Source: Hydrogenophaga sp. (GTDB taxonomy: Bacteria > Pseudomonadota > Gammaproteobacteria > Burkholderiales > Burkholderiaceae_C). From it: a stretch of DNA of 59,598 nt. The notes under the pieces are model-generated. The model was not told the DNA's origin. It did not search any database and worked only from the letters and a program-made list of their open reading frames with translations. Positions 9,005-16,628 of the stretch are shown piece by piece. The position numbers were made by a program, and so were the translations under genes. The DNA lies in the NCBI RefSeq assembly GCF_011772445.1, contig NZ_WVZN01000006.1, positions 1-59,598 on the forward strand, given 5' to 3'. Numbering within the stretch: the first letter of the stretch is position 1; each line of letters opens with the position of its first letter.

Positions 9005-10266
9005 AGCAGCCCATCTGCCTGGAGCAGCGCCTCAAGCTCGTTGAACCCCGATTGAAGGACCTGCCGATACCCGGCTCGCTCGGCGGGCGACGCAAAGGCA
9101 AGGGTGGCGCCCAAGAAGCGGTCCAGCCCCTTTTCCCGGACCGAGAGCACAGCCAGCGCCGCGGCCATAGGGTCGTCCGGGCCGCTGGACTTGTCGGAGC
9201 CAACCACGGATGGGTACGCGTACCTTGTCGTGTCGCGCCCTGGTCCCCATGCCAAGAACGCCGCCCTGCGAATCAGGCAAGGCACGCAACGGCCGCAGTG
9301 GGTGCGGTTGTACGTCCGGAACCGACCACAGCTCGTTGAGTCGGAGGCGACCGACTCGAGCAGGGCCTGGTCCGCGCACTCGCGAAGCATCTCGCCCTTC
9401 GTCTTGAATCGATAGGGCAACTCAAGCCGTACTGCGATGCCCAGGCCTTCGAGGAGCTCTTGCAACTCAGCAATGAACAACGGGTGTGTTGTCCGTGTGC
9501 TGAGGCTGGCTACCCGGCCGGGAACCAGTGGAGGGTTGATGCAGATGAATCCGTTCTCGGGGATGAAGACCTGCACTGGGGCGCCAGCAATCCTTGAGGC
9601 AGCCATAACCGCAAACCCATAGAACGCCAACGACCGGCCCCGCGTCGAGGCCTCACGGTTGCCTGAGAAGCTGATACCGTGGCTCCACTGCATGTGGGTA
9701 GCGCCGCCCCCAAGCAGAGCCGCGTATCGCCGCTGGCGGTCTGAGTCCTCGTGCGCCAGCTGCGACACGAAGACCGGCTGACGCCCCTCTGTCACCAGAT
9801 TGATGCCGCCGATGAGGCTGTCAAGGCCGCCCGATAGCAGACATACGCAGTCCTGCGCCCAAGGTTGAGGTTTGCCATTGGGCGGGGTGACTCCCCCGTC
9901 AACGAAATTCAGCGTCCAGTAGTCACCGGTCAGAACCTTCAGCAGTCGCTCGGCATGCGCCTTCCAGGGTGCCCAACGCAACGGCTCATTCAGCGCGACC
10001 GTGAGCTCAATCATTCGCGTCCAGCCGTCCGCGCTCGTGTTCCGCGGGCAACAGAGGTCGGCCGCGCAAACCGACAGGCAGAACTGCACGAAGTCCCAGG
10101 CCTGCACGGTCGGTGCGAACCCCTTTCGCTTTAAGGACCCGCGCCAACCTTGGGCTACGGTGCCGATGCCAGCGCGCTTAGCGCTCCTAAAAAGCGTGAA
10201 GGCGCGTTCTTCCTCGGCGAGCGTGGATGGCAAATGGTCAACGGACGTGCATAGCACTTTCATCAT
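9001..10266 (-). CDS. qatC: QatC, QueC-like PP-loop enzyme of the Qat defence system
   Basis: The frame is open up to 10,470, but the upstream 68 codons lie inside qatB. The start at 10,266 forms an ATGA overlap with the qatB stop and gives a normal 421-residue protein. S-G-G-L-D-S (145-150) is the ATP-pyrophosphatase signature. A four-cysteine zinc site follows at C313, C324, C327 and C330, as in QueC, which makes the 7-deazaguanine precursor preQ0. The N-terminal 135 residues are specific to the Qat type. A deazaguanine-like modification of DNA or of a protein is a possible role but is inference. Confidence 0.9.
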   Translation of the reverse strand: MMKVLCTSVDHLPSTLAEEERAFTLFRSAKRAGIGTVAQGWRGSLKRKGFAPTVQAWDFVQFCLSVCAADLCCPRNTSADGWTRMIELTVALNEPLRWAPWKAHAERLLKVLTGDYWTLNFVDGGVTPPNGKPQPWAQDCVCLLSGGLDSLIGGINLVTEGRQPVFVSQLAHEDSDRQRRYAALLGGGATHMQWSHGISFSGNREASTRGRSLAFYGFAVMAASRIAGAPVQVFIPENGFICINPPLVPGRVASLSTRTTHPLFIAELQELLEGLGIAVRLELPYRFKTKGEMLRECADQALLESVASDSTSCGRFRTYNRTHCGRCVPCLIRRAAFLAWGPGRDTTRYAYPSVVGSDKSSGPDDPMAAALAVLSVREKGLDRFLGATLAFASPAERAGYRQVLQSGFNELEALLQADGLL

Positions 10267-11126
10267 GATGCAAACACCTCCATCGCCGACTGCAGTACGT
10301 CTCGAGCGAGACGCTTGGGGTCGAGCCCCGTTGTACCGAGTCGTTCCATCACGACCCGAACTTCCGATTGAACGTACTCCTTCACGTCCTTCCGATAAAC
10401 CTGAATCTGTTGTGCGTCGTACTTCAGCTTCTCGTATGCCTGACCGAGCTGCAGGTCCATGCGGTTGCAAACATCGTTGGCAATCGTGATGGCCATTACG
10501 TCGTGAATTTGCGCATCGCTGAGATTAAAGATATCAATGTCGGGGTTGAGCTCATAGAGCAGGCCCAGCGCTTCAGCAGCGGCATTGCGCAATGACTCGT
10601 CGTCCACGCTGCCGGTATCGGGCATGACCTCCTTGACCAGTTCCAAGATGAGGTCGTCGGCAGCGAGGTTCGCCTGCCGAGTTCGGTCAACCCAGTTGGC
10701 AACGCGAGGGTCTGAACGGTCGCGGGCAGACGCCAAGAACTGGCCGAGCGCGCCCGCGCCTTGGGCAGTGCCTCGCATGGTCGAGGCGGCGCGGCGCGAA
10801 CCACCCATGCCCTTTGTGACCATACTTTTGGCCGCAGAGCGGAGCGACTCACTCCCGCCACCCCCGAGGAAGGTCGACATCTTGGTGCGAGCGTCGGCAA
10901 ACCTGCGACTAGGCGCGAGCGCCCCGTCGACGGCTGCAGCCTTACCCGCTTGGATGTCGGCAATGCCCGCGTCGGATGCCTCGCCGGATTCGTCGCCCCC
11001 ATCTTGGCCAGGCTCGGCATGACCGTCGTCGCCTGCAACTCCCGCGCCCGAGGTGTCAGACGATAGCCACTCTGGGTCGAATGGTGAGCCCGCCTTACCG
11101 CCCGAGCTTGAAGTAGAAGTTCCCAC
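10263..11126 (-). CDS. qatB: QatB, Qat defence system protein
   Basis: A 287-residue protein with a GTG start at 11,126 that shares one base with the qatA stop (TAGTG). The N-terminus (M-G-T-S-T-S-S-S, then Gly, Ser and Asp up to about residue 70) is disordered-looking and typical of QatB proteins. The C-terminal 150 residues are helical, with no recognisable enzymatic motif. The biochemical role is unknown; by position it is likely a structural or substrate subunit for QatC. Confidence 0.85.
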   Translation of the reverse strand: MGTSTSSSGGKAGSPFDPEWLSSDTSGAGVAGDDGHAEPGQDGGDESGEASDAGIADIQAGKAAAVDGALAPSRRFADARTKMSTFLGGGGSESLRSAAKSMVTKGMGGSRRAASTMRGTAQGAGALGQFLASARDRSDPRVANWVDRTRQANLAADDLILELVKEVMPDTGSVDDESLRNAAAEALGLLYELNPDIDIFNLSDAQIHDVMAITIANDVCNRMDLQLGQAYEKLKYDAQQIQVYRKDVKEYVQSEVRVVMERLGTTGLDPKRLARDVLQSAMEVFAS

Positions 11127-12994
11127 TACCGGGCTCCCTTCTTCGCCTGCACGATGGCAGCCTTCGTGGGCCGCTCAGTTGACGAGTCCGCTTCCCACTT
11201 GTCAACGATGGGCCGCGCCCAAAGCTGTGCATATAGCGGCGGGATGATGCCGGGCCCAACCTTGCCGACCGGTGCTTCGGCGAGAAGCGCAGAAGCTTGG
11301 GCGGCCAGCTCCGGGTAGACCTTGCAGGGCTCAAGGAGCGGGACGACATCTTCGCCTGAGCGCCAGGTGCGCTTGGCCGCCTTGAGCTGCCATGCCTTGG
11401 CCATCGCCATGCCGGCCTGAATCGCTCCAGCGGCCCTGATGGCTTCGGTCAGCGGCGCATTCGACGCTGTCGCGCTGACCAAGGCGTCTCGCAAGGCGCG
11501 CCCTTCGGTAGTCATGTTGTCGGCGCCAAAGTCCCGAGTCGCCGTGTCTCTGCTCAAGTGCAGCAGAGGGCGAAGGTCGGTTTCGCCCAGCGGCGGCTGC
11601 AGCTGCAGCCATTCGCGCGTGAAACGGTCATCCTTGAACGGCTCGGGAAGCACCGCGCCGCTTGCTGCAGCCGCTTCTGCCTCATGCAGGACCGGCACTC
11701 GCCCATCGGCGGCCGAGGTCACCCTTGCCGCCAGCGCATTTGCGAGCGTCTCGTCGCATCGCTCCACGAGGTGCCATTTTGCAAGGGACGGGATGTCAAG
11801 GTCGATGCCTTGCGGTGTGGCCAACGCTGACCGAAGGTAGACCGTGTTGAGGAACCGCTTCATGAGCCGAGGGTTCGCATTGACAGCGCTCGACTGGGTG
11901 AGCAGCGGAGCCAAGCCTTCGGCCAACTTCATCAACTCGAGCATGCGTGTGTTGCCCAAGCCGACGAGGCTCTGCAAGAACTCCGAAGTTACAGCGTCGC
12001 CCTTCCAACTCGTCTGCAGGCGCTTTGGAATGGCTTCCCTCGCAGCCTCGAAACCGGTCTTGTCGAAGTCGCCGTCGGAGTGGGCGCGTTCCATCAGCAG
12101 CAGTGCCAGGTACGCCTTGGCTTCGTTGATGCCGAGTCGCGGAACATGAAGCGGCACCTGGATGAGCTTGTCGAAGTAGTTCGTCGCAACTTCACCCGAG
12201 ATACTGGTGCCCTCGAAGTGCACCCGCACCGCCCCACGGATGAACTCGTTGTCAGCCGCGACAACGAAAGCACTCCGCTTGAGGAAGAGAAGGAGCCGAA
12301 TCGACTCGAGCGTGGAGATGGCAGTCTTGGGCAGGCAGCGGTCCAGGTCGTCCACGAACACGACCAGCGTGACCTTTAGCTCCTCGAGCAGCTCTTCGAG
12401 CGCGTTGCGGAACGCTTGAATCTCGCTGGGCAGCGAGACGGGCTCGGCCGGCTTTAGCAGACCGTCAGCAGCCCCCTTGTCGTCCTTGCCCTTCTCGCCC
12501 TCGCCGTCGCCGGGCTCACCGTCGCCTCCGCCGAGTCCGAAAAACCCTCCAACCTTCATGACGGCGGCGCCGATGCTGCCTACGGGGACGCCCGTATACA
12601 GCGTCGCTGCCGCTTCTCCACCCAGTTGGGCCAGACGGAGGAGGTTGATTCGCTTTAGCAGCCTCTTCGCCTTCTTCAGTAGGGCCTCATCCTTTGCGGC
12701 GAGCCGCAGAACCTCATCGCCGACGAGTTGGAGCAATGCGCTGCGGGCGCCCTCGAAGTCCTGATAGAGCCATGGGTTGAAGGTGACAACGACATAGGTG
12801 TTCTTCCCTGGCGAGTCAGCCTGCTTCAGTCGGCCTTCAATCATCCGGACCAGTGAGGTCTTGCCGACACCCCAGCCACCGGACACGCCTACAGAGAGTG
12901 GCACCCCCTGAGCCTGCTGCAGGAGCTTGGCGCACGCGTCTGCAACGACTCCAAAGTTCAGGTAGTCAATAGTCGTTTCGTTGTCGGCCCACAT
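11126..12994 (-). CDS. qatA: QatA, KAP-family P-loop ATPase of the Qat defence system
   Basis: A 622-residue KAP NTPase. Walker A is G-G-W-G-V-G-K-T (39-46) and Walker B is L-V-V-F-V-D-D-L-D-R (210-219). Between them is a moderately hydrophobic insert (about 117-155) followed by a Gly/Asp/Glu/Lys-rich linker, where membrane-anchored KAP proteins carry their transmembrane hairpin; here it is only weakly hydrophobic, so membrane attachment is uncertain. It opens the qat operon, 110 bp after sngC, with a GGGAGG ribosome-binding site about 10 bases before the ATG. The later residues are helical, as in other KAP ATPases. Role: presumed sensor or motor of Qat. Confidence 0.88.
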   Translation of the reverse strand: MWADNETTIDYLNFGVVADACAKLLQQAQGVPLSVGVSGGWGVGKTSLVRMIEGRLKQADSPGKNTYVVVTFNPWLYQDFEGARSALLQLVGDEVLRLAAKDEALLKKAKRLLKRINLLRLAQLGGEAAATLYTGVPVGSIGAAVMKVGGFFGLGGGDGEPGDGEGEKGKDDKGAADGLLKPAEPVSLPSEIQAFRNALEELLEELKVTLVVFVDDLDRCLPKTAISTLESIRLLLFLKRSAFVVAADNEFIRGAVRVHFEGTSISGEVATNYFDKLIQVPLHVPRLGINEAKAYLALLLMERAHSDGDFDKTGFEAAREAIPKRLQTSWKGDAVTSEFLQSLVGLGNTRMLELMKLAEGLAPLLTQSSAVNANPRLMKRFLNTVYLRSALATPQGIDLDIPSLAKWHLVERCDETLANALAARVTSAADGRVPVLHEAEAAAASGAVLPEPFKDDRFTREWLQLQPPLGETDLRPLLHLSRDTATRDFGADNMTTEGRALRDALVSATASNAPLTEAIRAAGAIQAGMAMAKAWQLKAAKRTWRSGEDVVPLLEPCKVYPELAAQASALLAEAPVGKVGPGIIPPLYAQLWARPIVDKWEADSSTERPTKAAIVQAKKGAR

Positions 12995-13095
12995 TACCAG
13001 CTAGCCTCCCTTTATGTTGCGCTTGGCCCGACTGTAGAGCACTCACGTCGGTCCAACATAGGTCCGCTCCCGGCCTGCGGTGGTGAGCAACATTA

Positions 13096-13113
13096 GCGGA
13101 GTGCTCACTCCGC
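13096..13113 (-). other. Hairpin at the sngC stop codon
   Basis: GCGGAGT (13,096-13,102) and ACTCCGC (13,107-13,113) form a perfect 7-bp stem with a 4-base loop across the sngC stop. No T-run follows on the minus strand, so it is a poor intrinsic terminator. It may protect the 3' end or attenuate read-through into qatA. Confidence 0.35.
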
Positions 13114-15318
13114 GGTGCTGGCTCTAGCCCAAGCAAGGCCTTCGTCCAAGTCTAGGTTCAGGCTCGCGTACGCCTTGCGAAGCAGACCATCCGGCAGCGC
13201 CCAGTCCCATTTCTCCCGCTGAAGGTTGCTGACGTCTTGGAGCAGCATGTCCAGCGACGGGGGTTCGTCGACAGCCGCGTCGCTCAGCGCATCCAAGACA
13301 TCCTGCGCGGAGCGGCCATCTAGGCGTACTTCAACTCCTGGGCCAGCCGGGCTGGCCACAAACCCCCGTCGAATCAGCAGTGCGGCAATCGCTTCATTGG
13401 CTGAGTCCCCCAGCCAGGTCAGAAGCATGAGTTCTCGCCCCTGATTCAGCACGAACTCCGTGGAAAGCGCTCGGTCAGCGTACTGCTGGCGACCCTCAGA
13501 GAGAAAGCGCTGAGCCACCTCATCGAGGAAAGGCAGCGACTCGTTGGACTCCAACAGCCGGCGCATCTCCTGCCTTACGCGCGTGTGAACCCGGCCAGCC
13601 CCGCCGTTGAACAGCGGGGGAACGCCGCCGCCAGCACGGACCACAAAAATCGTCTTCTGGGGCTCATCAACGCTCTCCACGAGCCAGGTCTTTCCGGCAA
13701 ATAGGATGCGCTGCCCGGTGGTGAGCATCTGAGAGACCGGCAGCGTGCCCAACATGCGCCCCGCGCTGACGATGCGGAACTCCTCGTCCGCAGCGAACGC
13801 GGCATAGAAGGAGTAGTGGTTCACGAACTTCTCGCCCAGCCTGCCATGCAGAAGCAGTCCAGACGAGTCCTGGGTCAGCAGCTCCTTGGCACCTAGCTGC
13901 CGCACCAGCTGCGCGAATTCCTCCTTGGAGAGCCCCTGAAAGGGTGTGCCGGGTGCGCACAGGAGCGCGTAAAGCTGACCGATGGTCGCGCCTCCTCGCT
14001 GGGCAACCACCGAAAGGACCTGTTGCACCAGCGTTGACAAGTGGGCACCGTGAGCGCGCGGCGGCTCGAACCACTTCTGCAGGAGAAGCGACACCATGGC
14101 CGCCATCTGGACAGTGCCCAGGCGAAGCAGACTGTCCAGGGACGACCTGGGGTCCAAGGCGTCCTCGATGCAGTAGCCGCGCAAGATGGCGGGCTCACCC
14201 TTTCGGCGCCCAGAGCGCCCAAGCCGTTGGCGCAAGCTGGCCACCTGCGGAGGCGGTCCAATTTGCACGACGCTTTTGACTGCGCCGATGTCGATGCCGA
14301 GCTCCAGCGTGTTGGTGCAAATGGCCGACGCCGGCTGCTCCTTCTGCTTTAGCGCCGCTTCGGTCTCGGTGCGAATCTCCTTGGACAGGCTGCCGTGGTG
14401 CGGCCAGAACTCGTTGGGCACCTGCTCCTTCAGGCACATCTCGTTGAGCAGGTGCGTGTAGCGCTCTACCTCGCGCCGAGAGTTCGGGAACACGAGATTG
14501 TTTGAGCCGCGCAGCACCTTGAACAGGTGGGCTGCGATGAGGCCAGGTGTTGTGGGCTCAGAGTCTTCGCTCTCTACCTCGTCATCACCTTCTCTCAGGA
14601 CCACCGAGGGCTCCTCATAGCCCTTCACCAGGACCTTGAGCTCGGCAACTGAAGCCTTGGACTCAACTATCTGAACCCACTCCCCCGCACTGGGCCGCAG
14701 AAAGTCGGCCGCGAGGCGCATGTCCCCAAGTGTGGCTGACAGCCCGACGCGTGGCACCGTGCGCTCTATGGCTACCTGGACTCTGTGCATGAGCGACTGC
14801 AGCTGCTTGCCTCTCTCGCTGCCGATGAACGCGTGCAGCTCATCGACGACAAAGAATGCCGCCTCGCCGAAGACGGCGCTCAAAGCGGTACCGCGGTTGC
14901 AGAGTAGCGCTTCCAGCGACTCTGGCGTGATGAGCAGGACGCCCTGGCGCTTGGTCAAGAACCGCGTCTTGCTGGAAGACGAGATGTCTCCGTGCCACGG
15001 CCAAACCGGAACCTCGAGCTGCTCACAGAGGCGGTCCAATCGCCCGAACTGGTCGTTGATGAGCGCCTTCAAGGGGCTGATGTAGACGATGAGCCCAGGC
15101 TTCTCCCGCTGCAACAGGTGGGTCAGTGCCGGTAGGAAGGCGGCCTCGGTCTTGCCTGCGGCGGTGGCCGCAGCCACGATGACGTCCTTGTCGCCGGGCA
15201 CGATGAGGGGAATGACAGCCTCTTGCGCGTCTCGCAGGGACTCCCAGCCCTCGGCCCAGATGAAGCGCTGGATGCGCTCATCGAGGAGGTGGAATGCAGA
15301 TGACTGGGTCTCAGCCAT
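13105..15318 (-). CDS. sngC: SngC, Lhr/BrxHI-like DEAD/DEAH-box helicase of a Shango-type system
   Basis: A 737-residue superfamily 2 helicase. Walker A A-A-G-K-T lies near residue 51, the DExH box V-V-D-E-L-H near 160, L-S-A-T-L-G near 195 and the arginine-finger motif G-R-S-G-R-R near 371. A winged-helix and Lhr-type C-terminal region follow. It starts 5 bp after the sngB stop. An Lhr-like helicase next to a BREX-type ATPase is also seen in BREX type 2 and 6 (brxHI with brxD). The TerB gene ahead of the pair, and the absence of PglX, PglZ or BrxC, identify Shango instead. Confidence 0.85.
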   Translation of the reverse strand: MAETQSSAFHLLDERIQRFIWAEGWESLRDAQEAVIPLIVPGDKDVIVAAATAAGKTEAAFLPALTHLLQREKPGLIVYISPLKALINDQFGRLDRLCEQLEVPVWPWHGDISSSSKTRFLTKRQGVLLITPESLEALLCNRGTALSAVFGEAAFFVVDELHAFIGSERGKQLQSLMHRVQVAIERTVPRVGLSATLGDMRLAADFLRPSAGEWVQIVESKASVAELKVLVKGYEEPSVVLREGDDEVESEDSEPTTPGLIAAHLFKVLRGSNNLVFPNSRREVERYTHLLNEMCLKEQVPNEFWPHHGSLSKEIRTETEAALKQKEQPASAICTNTLELGIDIGAVKSVVQIGPPPQVASLRQRLGRSGRRKGEPAILRGYCIEDALDPRSSLDSLLRLGTVQMAAMVSLLLQKWFEPPRAHGAHLSTLVQQVLSVVAQRGGATIGQLYALLCAPGTPFQGLSKEEFAQLVRQLGAKELLTQDSSGLLLHGRLGEKFVNHYSFYAAFAADEEFRIVSAGRMLGTLPVSQMLTTGQRILFAGKTWLVESVDEPQKTIFVVRAGGGVPPLFNGGAGRVHTRVRQEMRRLLESNESLPFLDEVAQRFLSEGRQQYADRALSTEFVLNQGRELMLLTWLGDSANEAIAALLIRRGFVASPAGPGVEVRLDGRSAQDVLDALSDAAVDEPPSLDMLLQDVSNLQREKWDWALPDGLLRKAYASLNLDLDEGLAWARASTAE

Positions 15319-15323
15319 CTACA

Positions 15324-16628
15324 TCACATCTTGAACGAGGCGAACTCATCGTCTCCTTCGGCCTCGACGACCTGGTCCCCGGTGGCGCCGTTGTCAGGAA
15401 GCACCTCCAGCCCCCCGAGCAGCTCCTGCCAGGTAGTCCCGGCGTTTTGCTCCAGCACAGCCAACAGGTTGATGAAGGCCGTGATGGTCGTCCTGGGTGT
15501 ACGGAAGTAGGTGTCACCGATGCGTTTGGAGCAGTGCTCCATGAAACTGTAGATGCCTTGGTCGGGCAGCAGGTACTTGACCGGGTCGCCACTGGCGTTC
15601 ACATGGCGAATCTTCTGCAGGAGCACGTAGAAGTCCTCTGGGGTCAGGCTGGACAAGCGAACGACTGGCCCGCTGAAGTCGACCAGTCCCCCGGAGGCGA
15701 AGGTGTTCTGTGCCAGGCGGCTTTGCAGAGCGGGGTAGCTGTAGAGCCCCCTTCGCGTGTCCAGCAGGAACTCGGGCGTGCCACCCAGCACGAAGCCAAG
15801 GCCCACAGCGGTGCCCTGGAGGGAGTCGTTGAGGATGCGCAGAATCTGCTCGTAGTTCGCGTTGCGTGCCTGGGTGTTGGCCAGCTTGTAGAGGTTCACC
15901 AACTCATCCAGGCTCACCAGCAGCCCGGAGAACCCGGCCAGCCGGACAAAGCGCGCCATCAGCTTCAGCTGGTCGTAGACAGCGGCATCGTCAACGATGG
16001 TCCGCACACCGAGCGCCTGCTTCGCGTCGGTCTTGGTCGAGAACTCACCACGCAGCCAGCGGACCGCATCCGACTTGAGCTGCTCATTGCCTTCTTCGAA
16101 GCCACGGCAGTACGCGGCGATGACGTCGGCAAAGTCGTAGCCGTTCACCAATTCGGTCAGGTGGTCGAGCTTCTGACGCAAGACGGCCTCGGTGGTCTGA
16201 CCAGATGCCTTGGCTTCGGTCTTCGCCGTTGCGATGAACTTCTCGACGATGCCGCTCACGGCGCCGCCCTCCGGCTTGGTGCGGGTCGAGAGGTTACGCA
16301 TCAGCTCGGCGTAGAGCGAGCGCGCCTGGCCGCCACTGGCGTGCAGGCGCCGGTCCGGGTTCAGGTCCGCGCTGGCCACGACCAGCTTCTTCTCCATGCC
16401 CACCGCGCGCACCAGGTTCAGGAAGAAGGTCTTGCCGGCGCCGTACTCGCCCACGACCACCCGAAAGGCCGAGCCACCGTCCGCAATGCGCTCGATGTCG
16501 GTGAGCAGGGTCTCGATTTCCCGTGTTCGACCGACCTGCACCAGGTGCTGGCCCGTGCGAGGCACCACCCCGGCGCGCAGCGACTGAATGACCGCGTCGC
16601 GGTCCCTGGGGCGAATCGTTGTCGTCAT
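15324..16628 (-). CDS. sngB: SngB, BREX-type (DUF2791) AAA-like ATPase of a Shango-type system
   Basis: A 434-residue ATPase with Walker A G-E-Y-G-A-G-K-T (60-67) and Walker B L-L-V-S-L-D-E (236-242). An R-T-R-E-I-E-T-L segment precedes the P-loop, as in BrxD and DUF2791 proteins. The start overlaps the sngA stop by 4 bases (ATGA). By family the protein couples ATP hydrolysis to the partner helicase. Known BREX use is excluded because no methyltransferase or PglZ phosphatase lies nearby. Confidence 0.87.
   Translation of the reverse strand: MTTTIRPRDRDAVIQSLRAGVVPRTGQHLVQVGRTREIETLLTDIERIADGGSAFRVVVGEYGAGKTFFLNLVRAVGMEKKLVVASADLNPDRRLHASGGQARSLYAELMRNLSTRTKPEGGAVSGIVEKFIATAKTEAKASGQTTEAVLRQKLDHLTELVNGYDFADVIAAYCRGFEEGNEQLKSDAVRWLRGEFSTKTDAKQALGVRTIVDDAAVYDQLKLMARFVRLAGFSGLLVSLDELVNLYKLANTQARNANYEQILRILNDSLQGTAVGLGFVLGGTPEFLLDTRRGLYSYPALQSRLAQNTFASGGLVDFSGPVVRLSSLTPEDFYVLLQKIRHVNASGDPVKYLLPDQGIYSFMEHCSKRIGDTYFRTPRTTITAFINLLAVLEQNAGTTWQELLGGLEVLPDNGATGDQVVEAEGDDEFASFKM

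Noticed and set aside
10267..10470. N-terminal extension of QatC
   Set aside because: It lies inside qatB; the ATGA junction at 10,266 gives the normal QatC start.
13105..16628. BREX system
   Set aside because: Only the ATPase and helicase types are shared; no pglX, pglZ, brxA, brxB or brxC is present and a TerB gene is, which fits Shango.
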